Below, piece after piece: positions 20,052-27,141 of a stretch of 28,466 nt of DNA. Under the pieces are notes generated by a model. The model ran no database searches, was not told where the DNA came from, and was given only the letters and a program-made list of their open reading frames with translations. Positions within the stretch are counted from its first letter, which is position 1. Every line of letters starts with the position of its first letter. This stretch comes from an uncultured Clostridia bacterium (GTDB lineage Bacteria > Bacillota > Clostridia > TANB77 > CAG-508). The DNA lies in contig CAKPRA010000024.1 in assembly GCA_934180065.1 (NCBI GenBank), positions 1 through 28,466 on the forward strand, given 5' to 3'. A program made the translations under genes and the position numbers.

Positions 20052-20738
20052 ATGCAAAATATTTTAGTTGTTGAAGATGAAGAAGATATAGCAAATTCTA
20101 TAAAAATTTTTTTAGAAGATGAAGGTTATAATGTAATTATATGTTTGGATAGTAAAAATGCTATGTCATTAATCAATAAAATGGAATTTCAACTTATTTT
20201 ATTAGATGTAATGATGCCAAAATTAGACGGAATGGAGCTAGCAAGATTAATAAGAAAAGAAAGCTCTGTACCAATAATATTTATTTCTGCAAAAAGTGAA
20301 AGTATAGACAAGATAAAAGGATTAAATGCTGGTGCAGATGACTATATTACAAAACCTTTTGAACCATTAGAGCTTATTGCTAGAGCAAAAGCTAATATTA
20401 GAAGATATTGTAAATTAGGAGCACACATTTCTGAGGATTCTCTAAAAATAGGTGGACTAGAAATAAATGATAAAACTAAGGAAGTATTTGTTGATGGAAA
20501 TCTAATAAAACTTACTCCTATTGAATATAAAGTTTTATATTTTTTAGCTACACATAAGGGACAGGTTTTTTCTATTAAACAAATATATGAAAATGTTTGG
20601 AAAGAGCCATTTGATGGATATGAGAAAAAAGTTGTGGTTCATATATGTCATATTAGAGATAAAATTGAGGTGGTTCCTAAAGACCCAATATATATAAAAG
20701 CTGTATGGGGGTTGGGTTATAAAGTTGAAAATTTATAA
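20052..20738 (+). CDS. OmpR/PhoB-family response regulator
   Basis: 228 aa. The receiver domain (1-120) has the acidic pocket E8, D9, the phosphoacceptor D52 in LLDVMMPKLDG, S79 in FISAKS, and K101 in YITKPFEP. A winged-helix DNA-binding domain (about 130-228) has LTPIEYKVLYFLATHKGQVF and ends with the wing AVWGLGYKVE. All switch residues are intact, so it should be phosphorylated by the kinase encoded immediately downstream, whose ribosome site begins 3 bp after this stop. It resembles the VanR group, but the target genes cannot be read from the sequence. AAGGAG lies 8 bp before the ATG. Confidence 0.93.
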   Translation: MQNILVVEDEEDIANSIKIFLEDEGYNVIICLDSKNAMSLINKMEFQLILLDVMMPKLDGMELARLIRKESSVPIIFISAKSESIDKIKGLNAGADDYITKPFEPLELIARAKANIRRYCKLGAHISEDSLKIGGLEINDKTKEVFVDGNLIKLTPIEYKVLYFLATHKGQVFSIKQIYENVWKEPFDGYEKKVVVHICHIRDKIEVVPKDPIYIKAVWGLGYKVENL

Positions 20739-20756
20739 ATGAAAGGGAGAAGATTG

Positions 20757-22649
20757 ATGAATTATAAAGTACTAATAAAAAAAGTAATATTGTTTATATT
20801 GTTTACTATATGTATATTTAATATATATAATATTGTATCATATACTGAAAGATATGGATTTAATATTTTAGAAGAAAAAGAGTATACAAAGTCATTATGT
20901 TTTCAAAAGGATTTTAATTATGTAATTGCGAATTTAGAATCTTGTATTTATAGTGGAGTAAAAGTAGATAATTATGATGAAGAAGCATTTAGAATTTATG
21001 AAAACTCTAATATTGAATATGTTTTTGTAATAGAAACAACAGATGGAAAAAATATGTTGATAAGTAATATAAAGGATGTAAATTCAGAGCAGTATTTGAC
21101 TGATATAAATAATAATTTTCTAAAAAATAAAATATATTATATGTGTAAATTAAATGAAAATCCAATAACAAATCAAGATTTTGTAAGGTATTATCAGTTT
21201 CATGCAAATCAACAGGTCTTAAAAAAATTGGATGTATACATAGGGATAAATAATTTTGAATCTCAAGATTACTTAAAAAATATAAAAGATGATTATGAGA
21301 GTTTTTCAAATAATTTAAAAAAATATGTTGGAATATCATGTGTTTCAGGAATTTTATTTATTGTTTTATTAGTTAATTTGAGTATGCACAAAAAAGATAT
21401 AAAAAATAGTCATTTTTTCAAAAAGATGTATGCTGAACAAGTGATACTATGGCTTGTAGCAATTGTTATGTATGTAGTTCAATTAATAATTGGATTTAAT
21501 AATGAATTCGGACTTTTTAGTACTATAATATTATATATTATAGGATATATTATTGTTTCTAAAATGTATTTTTCTATTGTAAAAAATGGTATTAAAATGG
21601 ATTTACTAATTCCTAAAATAATTGAGAATTTTAAAAATATGTATAAAGCTATTATAGTATACATTTTTATATGTTTTATTGTAATTAAAATGTGTTCAGT
21701 TTATACAGGGGAAATTGATATATATGTATTCGACATGTGTTTAATATTTACAATTATATTGCTAAATTATTTGAGCTTATTAGTTGATATTAGCGAAATT
21801 AGTAATAAAATAAATTCATTTAGAAATGGCAATTTAGAGGATTCTGTTAATTGCAGAAATATAGAATTAAATATGTTAACAGAAGGTATTAATCAAATAA
21901 AAGATGGAATGAAAAAAGCTGTTGATAAAAATATTAAATCAGAAAAATTGAAGACAGATTTGATTACTAATGTTTCTCATGACTTAAAAACTCCAATAAC
22001 ATCAATAATTAATTATACAGATTTATTAAAAAGAGAGCAAATAAAAAATGATAATGCACAGAAATATATCGGAGTTTTAGAAGAAAAATCTAAACAGTTA
22101 AAGAGCCTTGTCGAGGAACTAATTGAAATTTCTAAAGTTTCTTCAGGAACTGAAGTGGCTAATTTTGAAAGAATTAATTTTAAAGAGCTAGTATTACAGG
22201 CAAATGGAGAATTTACAGAAAAATTTGAACAGAAAAACTTAGTGCTAATTAGTAATTTAATAAATAAAGATATAATATGCAATTTAGATGGAATAAAGAT
22301 GTGGAGAGTTTTAGAGAATCTTTATCAAAATGTTTATAAACATGCTTTGGAAAATACAAGGGTTTATGTTGATTTAATTGAACAAGATGGAAACATTGTT
22401 TTTTCAATTAAAAATGTTTCAAAAGAAAAACTAAATATTTCTCCTGATGAGTTGATGGAGCGTTTTATTATGGGAGATAGCTCTAGACATAACGGAGGTA
22501 ATGGATTAGGATTATCAATTAGTAAAGAATTAGTTGCTTTAAATAATGGAGAGCTAAAACTAGAAATTGACGGTGACTTATTTATTGCCAAGATTATTTT
22601 TAAATCTGATATGGGAAACGTGAATGCGGACTCTAAAGAATGCATATAG
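20757..22649 (+). CDS. Multi-pass membrane sensor histidine kinase
   Basis: 630 aa. ATG 20757 is preferred over the upstream ATG 20739 because AAAGGGAG (20742-20749) then sits 7 bp ahead. Membrane segments are seen at about residues 9-28, 190-208, 227-246, 254-272, 296-315 and 327-347. The 160-residue loop between the first two should face outside and sense the signal. The cytosolic part has an H-box NVSHDLKTPITS with H408, a long dimerisation helix pair, an N-box-like MWRVLENLYQNVYKHA, and a G-box GGNGLGLSISKELV. It is partnered with the response regulator just upstream. The N-box has Asn then Tyr where NAxKYS is common; it is probably still active. The signal is unknown; six-helix kinases of this kind often sense envelope stress or antibiotics. 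Confidence 0.92.
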   Translation: MNYKVLIKKVILFILFTICIFNIYNIVSYTERYGFNILEEKEYTKSLCFQKDFNYVIANLESCIYSGVKVDNYDEEAFRIYENSNIEYVFVIETTDGKNMLISNIKDVNSEQYLTDINNNFLKNKIYYMCKLNENPITNQDFVRYYQFHANQQVLKKLDVYIGINNFESQDYLKNIKDDYESFSNNLKKYVGISCVSGILFIVLLVNLSMHKKDIKNSHFFKKMYAEQVILWLVAIVMYVVQLIIGFNNEFGLFSTIILYIIGYIIVSKMYFSIVKNGIKMDLLIPKIIENFKNMYKAIIVYIFICFIVIKMCSVYTGEIDIYVFDMCLIFTIILLNYLSLLVDISEISNKINSFRNGNLEDSVNCRNIELNMLTEGINQIKDGMKKAVDKNIKSEKLKTDLITNVSHDLKTPITSIINYTDLLKREQIKNDNAQKYIGVLEEKSKQLKSLVEELIEISKVSSGTEVANFERINFKELVLQANGEFTEKFEQKNLVLISNLINKDIICNLDGIKMWRVLENLYQNVYKHALENTRVYVDLIEQDGNIVFSIKNVSKEKLNISPDELMERFIMGDSSRHNGGNGLGLSISKELVALNNGELKLEIDGDLFIAKIIFKSDMGNVNADSKECI

Positions 22650-22746
22650 TATAAATTTTATTATATGACAAGTTTATATAATGCATGAAAAATTAGTGAA
22701 TTTTTAGTAAAATTTTATATATTTTTACCCTATTCCCGTATTTTTA

Positions 22747-22755
22747 TGGTATAGT
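22747..22755 (+). promoter_or_regulatory. Extended -10 promoter of the YugP-like gene
   Basis: TGGTATAGT is an extended -10; TTTACC at 22724-22729 is a weak -35 with too long a spacer. AGGAGG begins at 22763, so the transcript would start almost at the ribosome site. Confidence 0.55.
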
Positions 22756-22775
22756 ATTTATTAGGAGGTAAAATT

Positions 22776-23462
22776 ATGGAAAATATTATATTAGATTATG
22801 CTTTGATTATAATTGCGATGATTATTGCTATAGGGGCACAATGGTATATTAATCATAATTATAAAAAGTTTGCCAATAAATACTGTGAAAATGGAATTAG
22901 TGGGGCAGATGCTGCTCGTAAAATATTAGATAATAATGGGTTACAAAATGTTGCAATTAAACCTGTTGCTGGTACTTTGACAGATTATTATGATCCAAGA
23001 AATAAAACTGTTAATTTATCTGAAAAAGTTTATACAGAAAAATCAATAGCTTCTGTAAGTGTTGCAGCACATGAGTGTGGGCATGCTATTCAAGATAAAG
23101 ATGGATATTTGTTTTTAAGAATTAGAAGAGCAATGGTTCCAATTGTAAATTTTTCATCATATGCTGGATATTTGGCAATTGTTTTTGGATTATTTTTCTC
23201 TTGGATTAATTTAATTGAAATTGGTATTATTTTGGAAGTAATTATATTAGCTTTCCAATTGGTTACATTGCCTGTTGAATTTAATGCTTCTAAGAGAGCT
23301 TTAAAGCAAATTCAAAGCCTTGGTTTATTGAATGCTAATGAATATAAAGGTGGTAAGAAAATGCTAGTTTCTGCTGCCTTAACATATGTTGCAAGTGTTG
23401 CCACAGCTATTATCCAAATTTTAAGATTATTACTTATTCTTGGAAGAAGAAATAGAGATTAA
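22776..23462 (+). CDS. YugP-family neutral zinc metallopeptidase, membrane protein
   Basis: 228 aa, the usual length for the family (Zn_peptidase_2). There is an N-terminal membrane helix at about 5-24. A cytosolic or inner part has GISGADAARKIL, then VNLSEKVY, and the zinc site AAHECGHAIQ (H99, E100, H103). A probable third ligand is E168 in LPVEFNASKRA. Hydrophobic segments occur at about 128-147, 150-166 and 198-222. All metal ligands are present, so it should be active; physiological substrates of this family are poorly known. AGGAGG lies 7 bp before the ATG, and the gene has its own promoter and terminator, so it is likely monocistronic. Confidence 0.93.
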   Translation: MENIILDYALIIIAMIIAIGAQWYINHNYKKFANKYCENGISGADAARKILDNNGLQNVAIKPVAGTLTDYYDPRNKTVNLSEKVYTEKSIASVSVAAHECGHAIQDKDGYLFLRIRRAMVPIVNFSSYAGYLAIVFGLFFSWINLIEIGIILEVIILAFQLVTLPVEFNASKRALKQIQSLGLLNANEYKGGKKMLVSAALTYVASVATAIIQILRLLLILGRRNRD

Positions 23463-23494
23463 TATAGTATAATTAAATGACAAATCACAGAGAG

Positions 23495-23563
23495 AACATG
23501 TGGTCTGCCCTTGAAGTTAATTAAAAGTATCCACATAATATGTTTTATTTGTGGATACTTTTT
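23495..23563 (+). terminator. Terminator with a possible competing upstream helix
   Basis: AAAAGTATCCACA (23523-23535) pairs perfectly over 13 bp with 23550-23562, followed by T residues: a strong intrinsic terminator for the YugP-like gene. ATGTGG (23498-23503) can instead pair with CCACAT (23531-23536), the same bases used by the terminator's left arm, as in an attenuator. A TATAAT lies at 23468-23473 with no convincing -35, so a short independent RNA is also possible. Confidence 0.75.
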
Positions 23564-23667
23564 GTATAAAAAACATATTTATGGAGAATATATATATTAT
23601 TATTGTATAGATAAATTAATGATAAATATGAATGAGATAAATAACCAATTTGGAGGAGGAAAATAGT

Positions 23668-23724
23668 TTGAAAGAAATAGAAAAACTTTCAAAGCTATGC
23701 GTGCCTTCAGAAAGAAAGGAATGA
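23668..23724 (+). CDS. 18-codon ORF upstream of the coat-like gene
   Basis: TTG start 8 bp after the very strong ribosome site GGAGGAGG (23652-23659). It reads MKEIEKLSKLCVPSERKE and stops at TGA. The TGA overlaps an in-frame ATG of the next gene as ATGA at 23721-23724, the arrangement typical of translational coupling. It could be a leader peptide that drives translation of the coat protein, or the remains of an N-terminus lost by a frameshift. No homologue is recognised. Confidence 0.45.
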   Translation: MKEIEKLSKLCVPSERKE

Positions 23725-23732
23725 AATTTTTT

Positions 23733-23921
23733 ATGGCAGATTTAAATCAAACCGAGTTGCAAAATATTCGAGTTTTAGTACAATTTCATGAAATTAATTA
23801 TAATAAATTAACTGTATATTCTTCACAGGCAAAAGATGCTCAAATGAAACAAATATTTAATAAGTTAGCTCAAGAGGAGCTTAATACAAGACAGAAATTA
23901 TTAAGTTATTTGAACACATAA
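23733..23921 (+). CDS. Small CotF-like (ferritin-like fold) spore coat protein
   Basis: 62 aa from ATG 23733. It is one long helical pair with EINYNKLTVYSSQAKDAQMKQIF, then NKLAQEELNTRQKLLSYL, resembling the short coat proteins of clostridial spores (CotF/coat F type). The start is uncertain: AAAGGA lies 12 bp before ATG 23733, while ATG 23721 (adding MKFF) overlaps the stop of the upstream 18-codon ORF, and ATG 23697 has no ribosome site. It is followed 48 bp later by a second protein of the same kind, consistent with a two-subunit coat component. Family assignment is by overall look, not by a fixed motif. Confidence 0.7.
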   Translation: MADLNQTELQNIRVLVQFHEINYNKLTVYSSQAKDAQMKQIFNKLAQEELNTRQKLLSYLNT

Positions 23922-23969
23922 CTAATATAAAATTGGTATATTTTAATATTTACGAGAGGAAAGATTTTT

Positions 23970-24212
23970 ATGGATGATAAGACTATGTGTGTTGATGCGT
24001 TGACTGTTATTAGGTTTGAAATACGTAAATATCAAGGAATTATTCTTGATACTGAAAATAGTGAATTGAGACAAATATTTCAGCAAATTAGAAACAATAA
24101 TGAAAGTTTGCAATATGAGTTATTTAAGGTTGCTAAGTGTAATAAATATTATATATATAGTGAAAAGAGCACTCCAAATCAGATTAAAAATGTTATAAAT
24201 GAAATTCAATAA
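23970..24212 (+). CDS. CotF-like spore coat protein
   Basis: 80 aa. It begins MDDKTMCVDALTVIRFEIR, then KYQGIILDTENSELRQIFQ and NNNESLQYELFKVAKCNKYY, and ends with TPNQIKNVINEIQ. The order (D-K-M-x-x-D start, helix with Y, helix NxxExxQxxLF, then a YY segment) is that of coat F-domain proteins, which are assembled on the spore surface. GAGAGGA lies 9 bp before the ATG. It is adjacent to another short helical coat-like gene, probably cotranscribed. Together with spore photoproduct lyase, it supports a sporulating host. Confidence 0.75.
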   Translation: MDDKTMCVDALTVIRFEIRKYQGIILDTENSELRQIFQQIRNNNESLQYELFKVAKCNKYYIYSEKSTPNQIKNVINEIQ

Positions 24213-24296
24213 TTATATTGGAGCCACACATTTTGGGCTATAGTGAACAGTAACAATTATAAATAATATATGAGTTAAATTTTAGGTGAAAAAAAT

Positions 24297-24326
24297 TTGA
24301 AAATTATAATTATAGTATGGTATAAT
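24297..24326 (+). promoter_or_regulatory. Strong sigma-A promoter of the three-gene unit
   Basis: TTGAAA (24297-24302), 18-bp spacer, TATAAT (24321-24326) with a TGG extension. Both hexamers are near or at consensus. Unlike other promoters here, it leaves a leader of about 15 bases before AAGGAG (24347-24352). Confidence 0.8.
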
Positions 24327-24360
24327 GTTTTTAAATAAAGTAGATTAAGGAGAAACTAAA

Positions 24361-24528
24361 ATGTTTGAATTTGGTGGTAAATATGGAGATATACATATAG
24401 ATGGTGTAAGTATAGATATTGATAAAATTAATATGACTGAATTAGATAAGTATTTAGAAAAGTTGGAAAAAAAGAGAGAGCAAATTATTGAACAGCAAAA
24501 TGATTATTTGTCACAAATAATAGAATAA
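24361..24528 (+). CDS. Small protein of unknown function, first gene of a three-gene unit
   Basis: 55 aa, reading MFEFGGKYGDIHIDGVSIDI at the start and ending DYLSQIIE. The first half looks like two short beta strands with a conserved-looking G-x-x-Y-G turn. The second half (about 25-55) is one highly charged helix with the heptad-like LDKYLEKLEKKREQIIEQQ. AAGGAG lies 8 bp before the ATG, and a strong promoter lies upstream. The next gene starts 20 bp after the stop. No family is recognised. By position and shape it could be a partner or chaperone of the two larger products, which is a guess. Confidence 0.75.
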   Translation: MFEFGGKYGDIHIDGVSIDIDKINMTELDKYLEKLEKKREQIIEQQNDYLSQIIE

Positions 24529-24548
24529 ATAGTAAGAGGAGTTCAAAG

Positions 24549-24974
24549 ATGAGTGCAAAAAAAGTAATAAAAGGGGTTGCTAAAACTACAGGTAAATATA
24601 CTTTGAAAGGATTAGGAAAAGGAATAGAGCTAACTAGTCGAGGAGCAATAAAAATTGTAAATGCATTAGTAAAAAGTCCACAAATCCAAAAAATTGTTAC
24701 AGGAGCAGGATTATTAGCTGCAAGTGTAATGATACCAACTGTAGGAGCAGGATTAATAAGTACAGTAGGCTTAAAATATATGATTGACAGATCTTTACTA
24801 GGAAAAGATGGTAAAGGTTTGTTAGATGAGATTAATGATATAGTAAAAATGGGAAATGTTGTAACAAAAAATGCAAGTAATAAAATTTTAAGTCCGACTT
24901 TAAATAAGATGGATAGAGGAATGAAAAAATTAGGAAAAGATTATCAAAAAAAGATAAATAATATTTTTAGATAG
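24549..24974 (+). CDS. Basic protein with glycine-rich hydrophobic segment, unknown function
   Basis: 141 aa, strongly basic. The N-terminus MSAKKVIKGVAKTTGKYTLK has many lysines and no signal peptide. Residues 48-78 are hydrophobic and rich in small residues (TGAGLLAASVMIPTVGAGLI), which suits a glycine-zipper membrane hairpin or a buried helix pair. The tail (about 115-141) is a lysine-rich helix, KMDRGMKKLGKDYQKKI. AGAGGAG is 7 bp before the ATG. It sits between the 55-aa and 256-aa genes with gaps of 20 and 17 bp, so all three are almost certainly one operon. No family recognised. A membrane-inserting or DNA- or membrane-binding role would fit, but neither is shown. Confidence 0.8.
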   Translation: MSAKKVIKGVAKTTGKYTLKGLGKGIELTSRGAIKIVNALVKSPQIQKIVTGAGLLAASVMIPTVGAGLISTVGLKYMIDRSLLGKDGKGLLDEINDIVKMGNVVTKNASNKILSPTLNKMDRGMKKLGKDYQKKINNIFR

Positions 24975-24991
24975 TTTATAGGAGAGGTACT

Positions 24992-25762
24992 ATGGATGAA
25001 GTTAAAATATTTGAGAAGTTAAATGAGAATATGCAAGATTTGGAGAATGTAGAAAATGAAATTTCTATGTTACAATTAGCGAAATACCAAAAAAGTATAG
25101 AAAAGTTAAAAAAATGCAAAATGAATGAAATAAGGGAATTCTTTGAACAAAAATCAAGATTTTATAATCAAAAAAGTGAAAAGTATGAGCACGAGATAGA
25201 AAAAAATATAAATAATTATAAAGAACAATTGGAAAAGTTAATTAATGTATATGATAATTTATATTTGAATATATTTAAAATAATGCAGAATGCTATGAAT
25301 AATCAAAAGATTGCTATAGCTAATATAGTAACATTAGCAAATAAATTAAAAAATGAAGAAAATAATGAGAAAGAAATACAAACAACACAAAATATTATAA
25401 TAGCTTGTGCACAGAAAAAGTTAAATTATGGAGTTATTATAGATGAGTGTAATGCAAGAATTAAATGGTGCATAGAAAATGCACAAGCAGATATAAATGA
25501 AGTGTTCACAAATAATATATATCAGTTGCAAATATATGATGAAAATATTTTCATCAAGATAAAGAGAGCAATTTTTAATAAGATATCAGGAAAAAGTAAA
25601 TTTAAAGGATTTCTAGAAAATTATGAAAATGAATATATGAAAGGCATTAGAGCTAAAAATAGTTCAAAAGTTTTAGACAGAGTTGCTACTTTAAGTGGAA
25701 TTATGAAACAAATGGAAGAAGTAAAAGAACAAATATCAATCAAGTATGAACAAATGGTATAG
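24992..25762 (+). CDS. Long coiled-coil protein, last gene of the three-gene unit
   Basis: 256 aa, almost wholly predicted helix. Residues 1-150 are charged heptad-rich segments (EKLNENMQDLENVENEI, EQKSRFYNQKSEKYEHEIEK). A central part contains CAQKKLNYGVIIDECNARIKWC with three cysteines. Another helix closes the protein at about 225-256 (ATLSGIMKQMEEVKEQ). No signal peptide, membrane helix or enzyme motif. AGGAGAGG is close before the ATG, and a perfect terminator follows the stop. Loose resemblance in shape to helical secretion substrates or scaffold proteins is not enough to assign a family. Confidence 0.8.
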   Translation: MDEVKIFEKLNENMQDLENVENEISMLQLAKYQKSIEKLKKCKMNEIREFFEQKSRFYNQKSEKYEHEIEKNINNYKEQLEKLINVYDNLYLNIFKIMQNAMNNQKIAIANIVTLANKLKNEENNEKEIQTTQNIIIACAQKKLNYGVIIDECNARIKWCIENAQADINEVFTNNIYQLQIYDENIFIKIKRAIFNKISGKSKFKGFLENYENEYMKGIRAKNSSKVLDRVATLSGIMKQMEEVKEQISIKYEQMV

Positions 25763-25798
25763 TTAAATAATTTTTTGAGATACAAGATTCATTAGTTT

Positions 25799-25831
25799 AA
25801 AAACTATTCTTAAAAATAGGAATAGTTTTTT
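25799..25831 (+). terminator. Intrinsic terminator of the three-gene unit
   Basis: AAAAACTATTC (25799-25809) and GAATAGTTTTT (25820-25830) pair perfectly over 11 bp around a 10-base loop, ending in six T. The run of A on the other side makes it potentially bidirectional. Confidence 0.9.
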
Positions 25832-25901
25832 ACGTTTTATGCGAAAAAGATTGCAACATATTACTTAATAGATACTATAAACCTTCTCTATTAAATTTTA
25901 C

Positions 25902-25930
25902 TTGTTTTATATACTTTTTTGTAGTAAAAT
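25902..25930 (+). promoter_or_regulatory. Putative promoter of the M23 peptidase gene
   Basis: TTGTTT (25902-25907), 17-bp spacer, TAAAAT (25925-25930). Predicted initiation is near 25937, about 18 bp before the GTG start. Confidence 0.5.
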
Positions 25931-25954
25931 GGTAATACATGGTAGAAAGAAGGT

Positions 25955-26947
25955 GTGAGTAGTATTAGCATAATTAAAAAGGTAGTAGTTAATGTAAGAC
26001 ATTCTATTAGGTTTTTAGTATGGATATGTATAGCTGTTTTTATAATTGCTAGTATTCTGGCATTTTTTTATAAAAAAGCATATATTGTTACATATGATGG
26101 AGAATTTATAGGATTTTGTGATAGTAAAGCTAAATTGCAAGAGCGAATTAATAGATATATAGAAAATGGAAATTCAGATAATGAGAATTTGGCATATGTT
26201 GATATTGAGGTATTGCCTACATATGACTTAACATTTTTGAAGAGAAATATTCAGACTAGTGATGATGACATTTATAATGCTGTTATTGCTTCAGGTATAA
26301 CTTATTATAATTATTTTGTTATTCAGTTGGATAATCAAGATAAATATTTTGTATCTAAATATAAAGAGGCAGAAGAAGTTGTTAATAAATTAAAAGAAAA
26401 AAATAGTAATAATATTGATAAAATAAAAATAGTGGAAAGATACGATACTCAACTTGCAAGTTTTTCGAGTATTGATGATTGTGTTTCTGGTTTATATGAG
26501 GAAAAGAAAGTTGTTAGACGCTATTATTCCCCAAGTACTTCCACACCTCAGTATGTTCAAAGCTTAGGAATAAATATGATTGAACCAGTACAAGGTATTA
26601 TATCATCAAGATTTGGTATTCGTAGAAGGGATAATCATAAGGGTTTAGATATTGCAAACTCAACAGGAACACCAATAAGGGCATCTGCTTCTGGAACAGT
26701 TACATATGCTTCATATAATAAAGGTGGATATGGAAATCTTGTTATTATTTCACATGGTAATGGAATTCAAACATATTATGGTCATAATAGTAAATTATGT
26801 GTATCTGTGGGACAGACAGTTAATCAAGGAGATGTAGTAGCCGAGATGGGATCAACAGGTATATCAACAGGACCACATTGTCATTTTGAAATAAGAATAA
26901 ATGGGGTTGCTCAGAATCCACAAAATTATTTGTTTAAAGGCAGATAA
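25955..26947 (+). CDS. Membrane-anchored M23 peptidase (peptidoglycan endopeptidase)
   Basis: 330 aa from GTG. A single N-terminal membrane helix (about 20-38) would act as an uncleaved anchor. A clostridial-type region of about 170 aa follows, starting VTYDGEFIGFCDSKAKLQERI, then a Ser/Thr/Pro linker (192-199). The M23 domain (205-328) has SSRFGIRR, HKGLDI (H228, D232), YYGHNSKLCVSVGQTV (H277) and GPHCHFEI (H308, H310). All metal and catalytic residues are present, so it should be an active cell-wall endopeptidase acting outside the membrane. The start is awkward: AAGG ends only one base before the GTG, and a stop lies three codons upstream, so no ATG alternative exists. A few residues downstream, an ATT codon could be considered. 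Second M23 enzyme in the window. Confidence 0.92.
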   Translation: MSSISIIKKVVVNVRHSIRFLVWICIAVFIIASILAFFYKKAYIVTYDGEFIGFCDSKAKLQERINRYIENGNSDNENLAYVDIEVLPTYDLTFLKRNIQTSDDDIYNAVIASGITYYNYFVIQLDNQDKYFVSKYKEAEEVVNKLKEKNSNNIDKIKIVERYDTQLASFSSIDDCVSGLYEEKKVVRRYYSPSTSTPQYVQSLGINMIEPVQGIISSRFGIRRRDNHKGLDIANSTGTPIRASASGTVTYASYNKGGYGNLVIISHGNGIQTYYGHNSKLCVSVGQTVNQGDVVAEMGSTGISTGPHCHFEIRINGVAQNPQNYLFKGR

Positions 26948-27019
26948 TTGATAAATGAAGATTGAAAAATTGAGCTTATAGAATATTTAAAATAAATGTA
27001 TATAAAGTAAGAAAGTTTG

Positions 27020-27116
27020 TAAAAAGACATTAACATTTTTTATGAAGTGAATCTTTCTAGTTAAACTTTGGTTTAACAAATTGGATTTATTTCAAAATAT
27101 AGTTAATGTCTTTTTA
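27020..27116. terminator. Long nested hairpin between convergent genes, probable bidirectional terminator
   Basis: AAAAAGACATTAAC (27021-27034) and its perfect complement (27102-27115) form the outer 14-bp stem, extended by T27020-A27116. Inside, GAAGTGAATC (27044-27053) pairs with GATTTATTTC (27084-27093), with two G-U pairs, and GTTAAAC (27060-27066) pairs with GTTTAAC (27071-27077) around TTTG. The A-run and T-run at the ends fit termination on both strands, but the interior is far longer than a normal terminator, so it may be a small RNA or a tiny inverted-repeat element. Confidence 0.7.
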
Positions 27117-27141
27117 TCTTTTAATTATTAAAATTGTTTAC

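Noticed and set aside
20739..20756. ATG 20739 as the start of the histidine kinase
   Set aside because: The ribosome site AAAGGGAG lies downstream of it and correctly serves ATG 20757.
22688..22705. AAAAATT/AATTTTT hairpin after the histidine kinase
   Set aside because: All A/T pairs, likely by chance in this composition.
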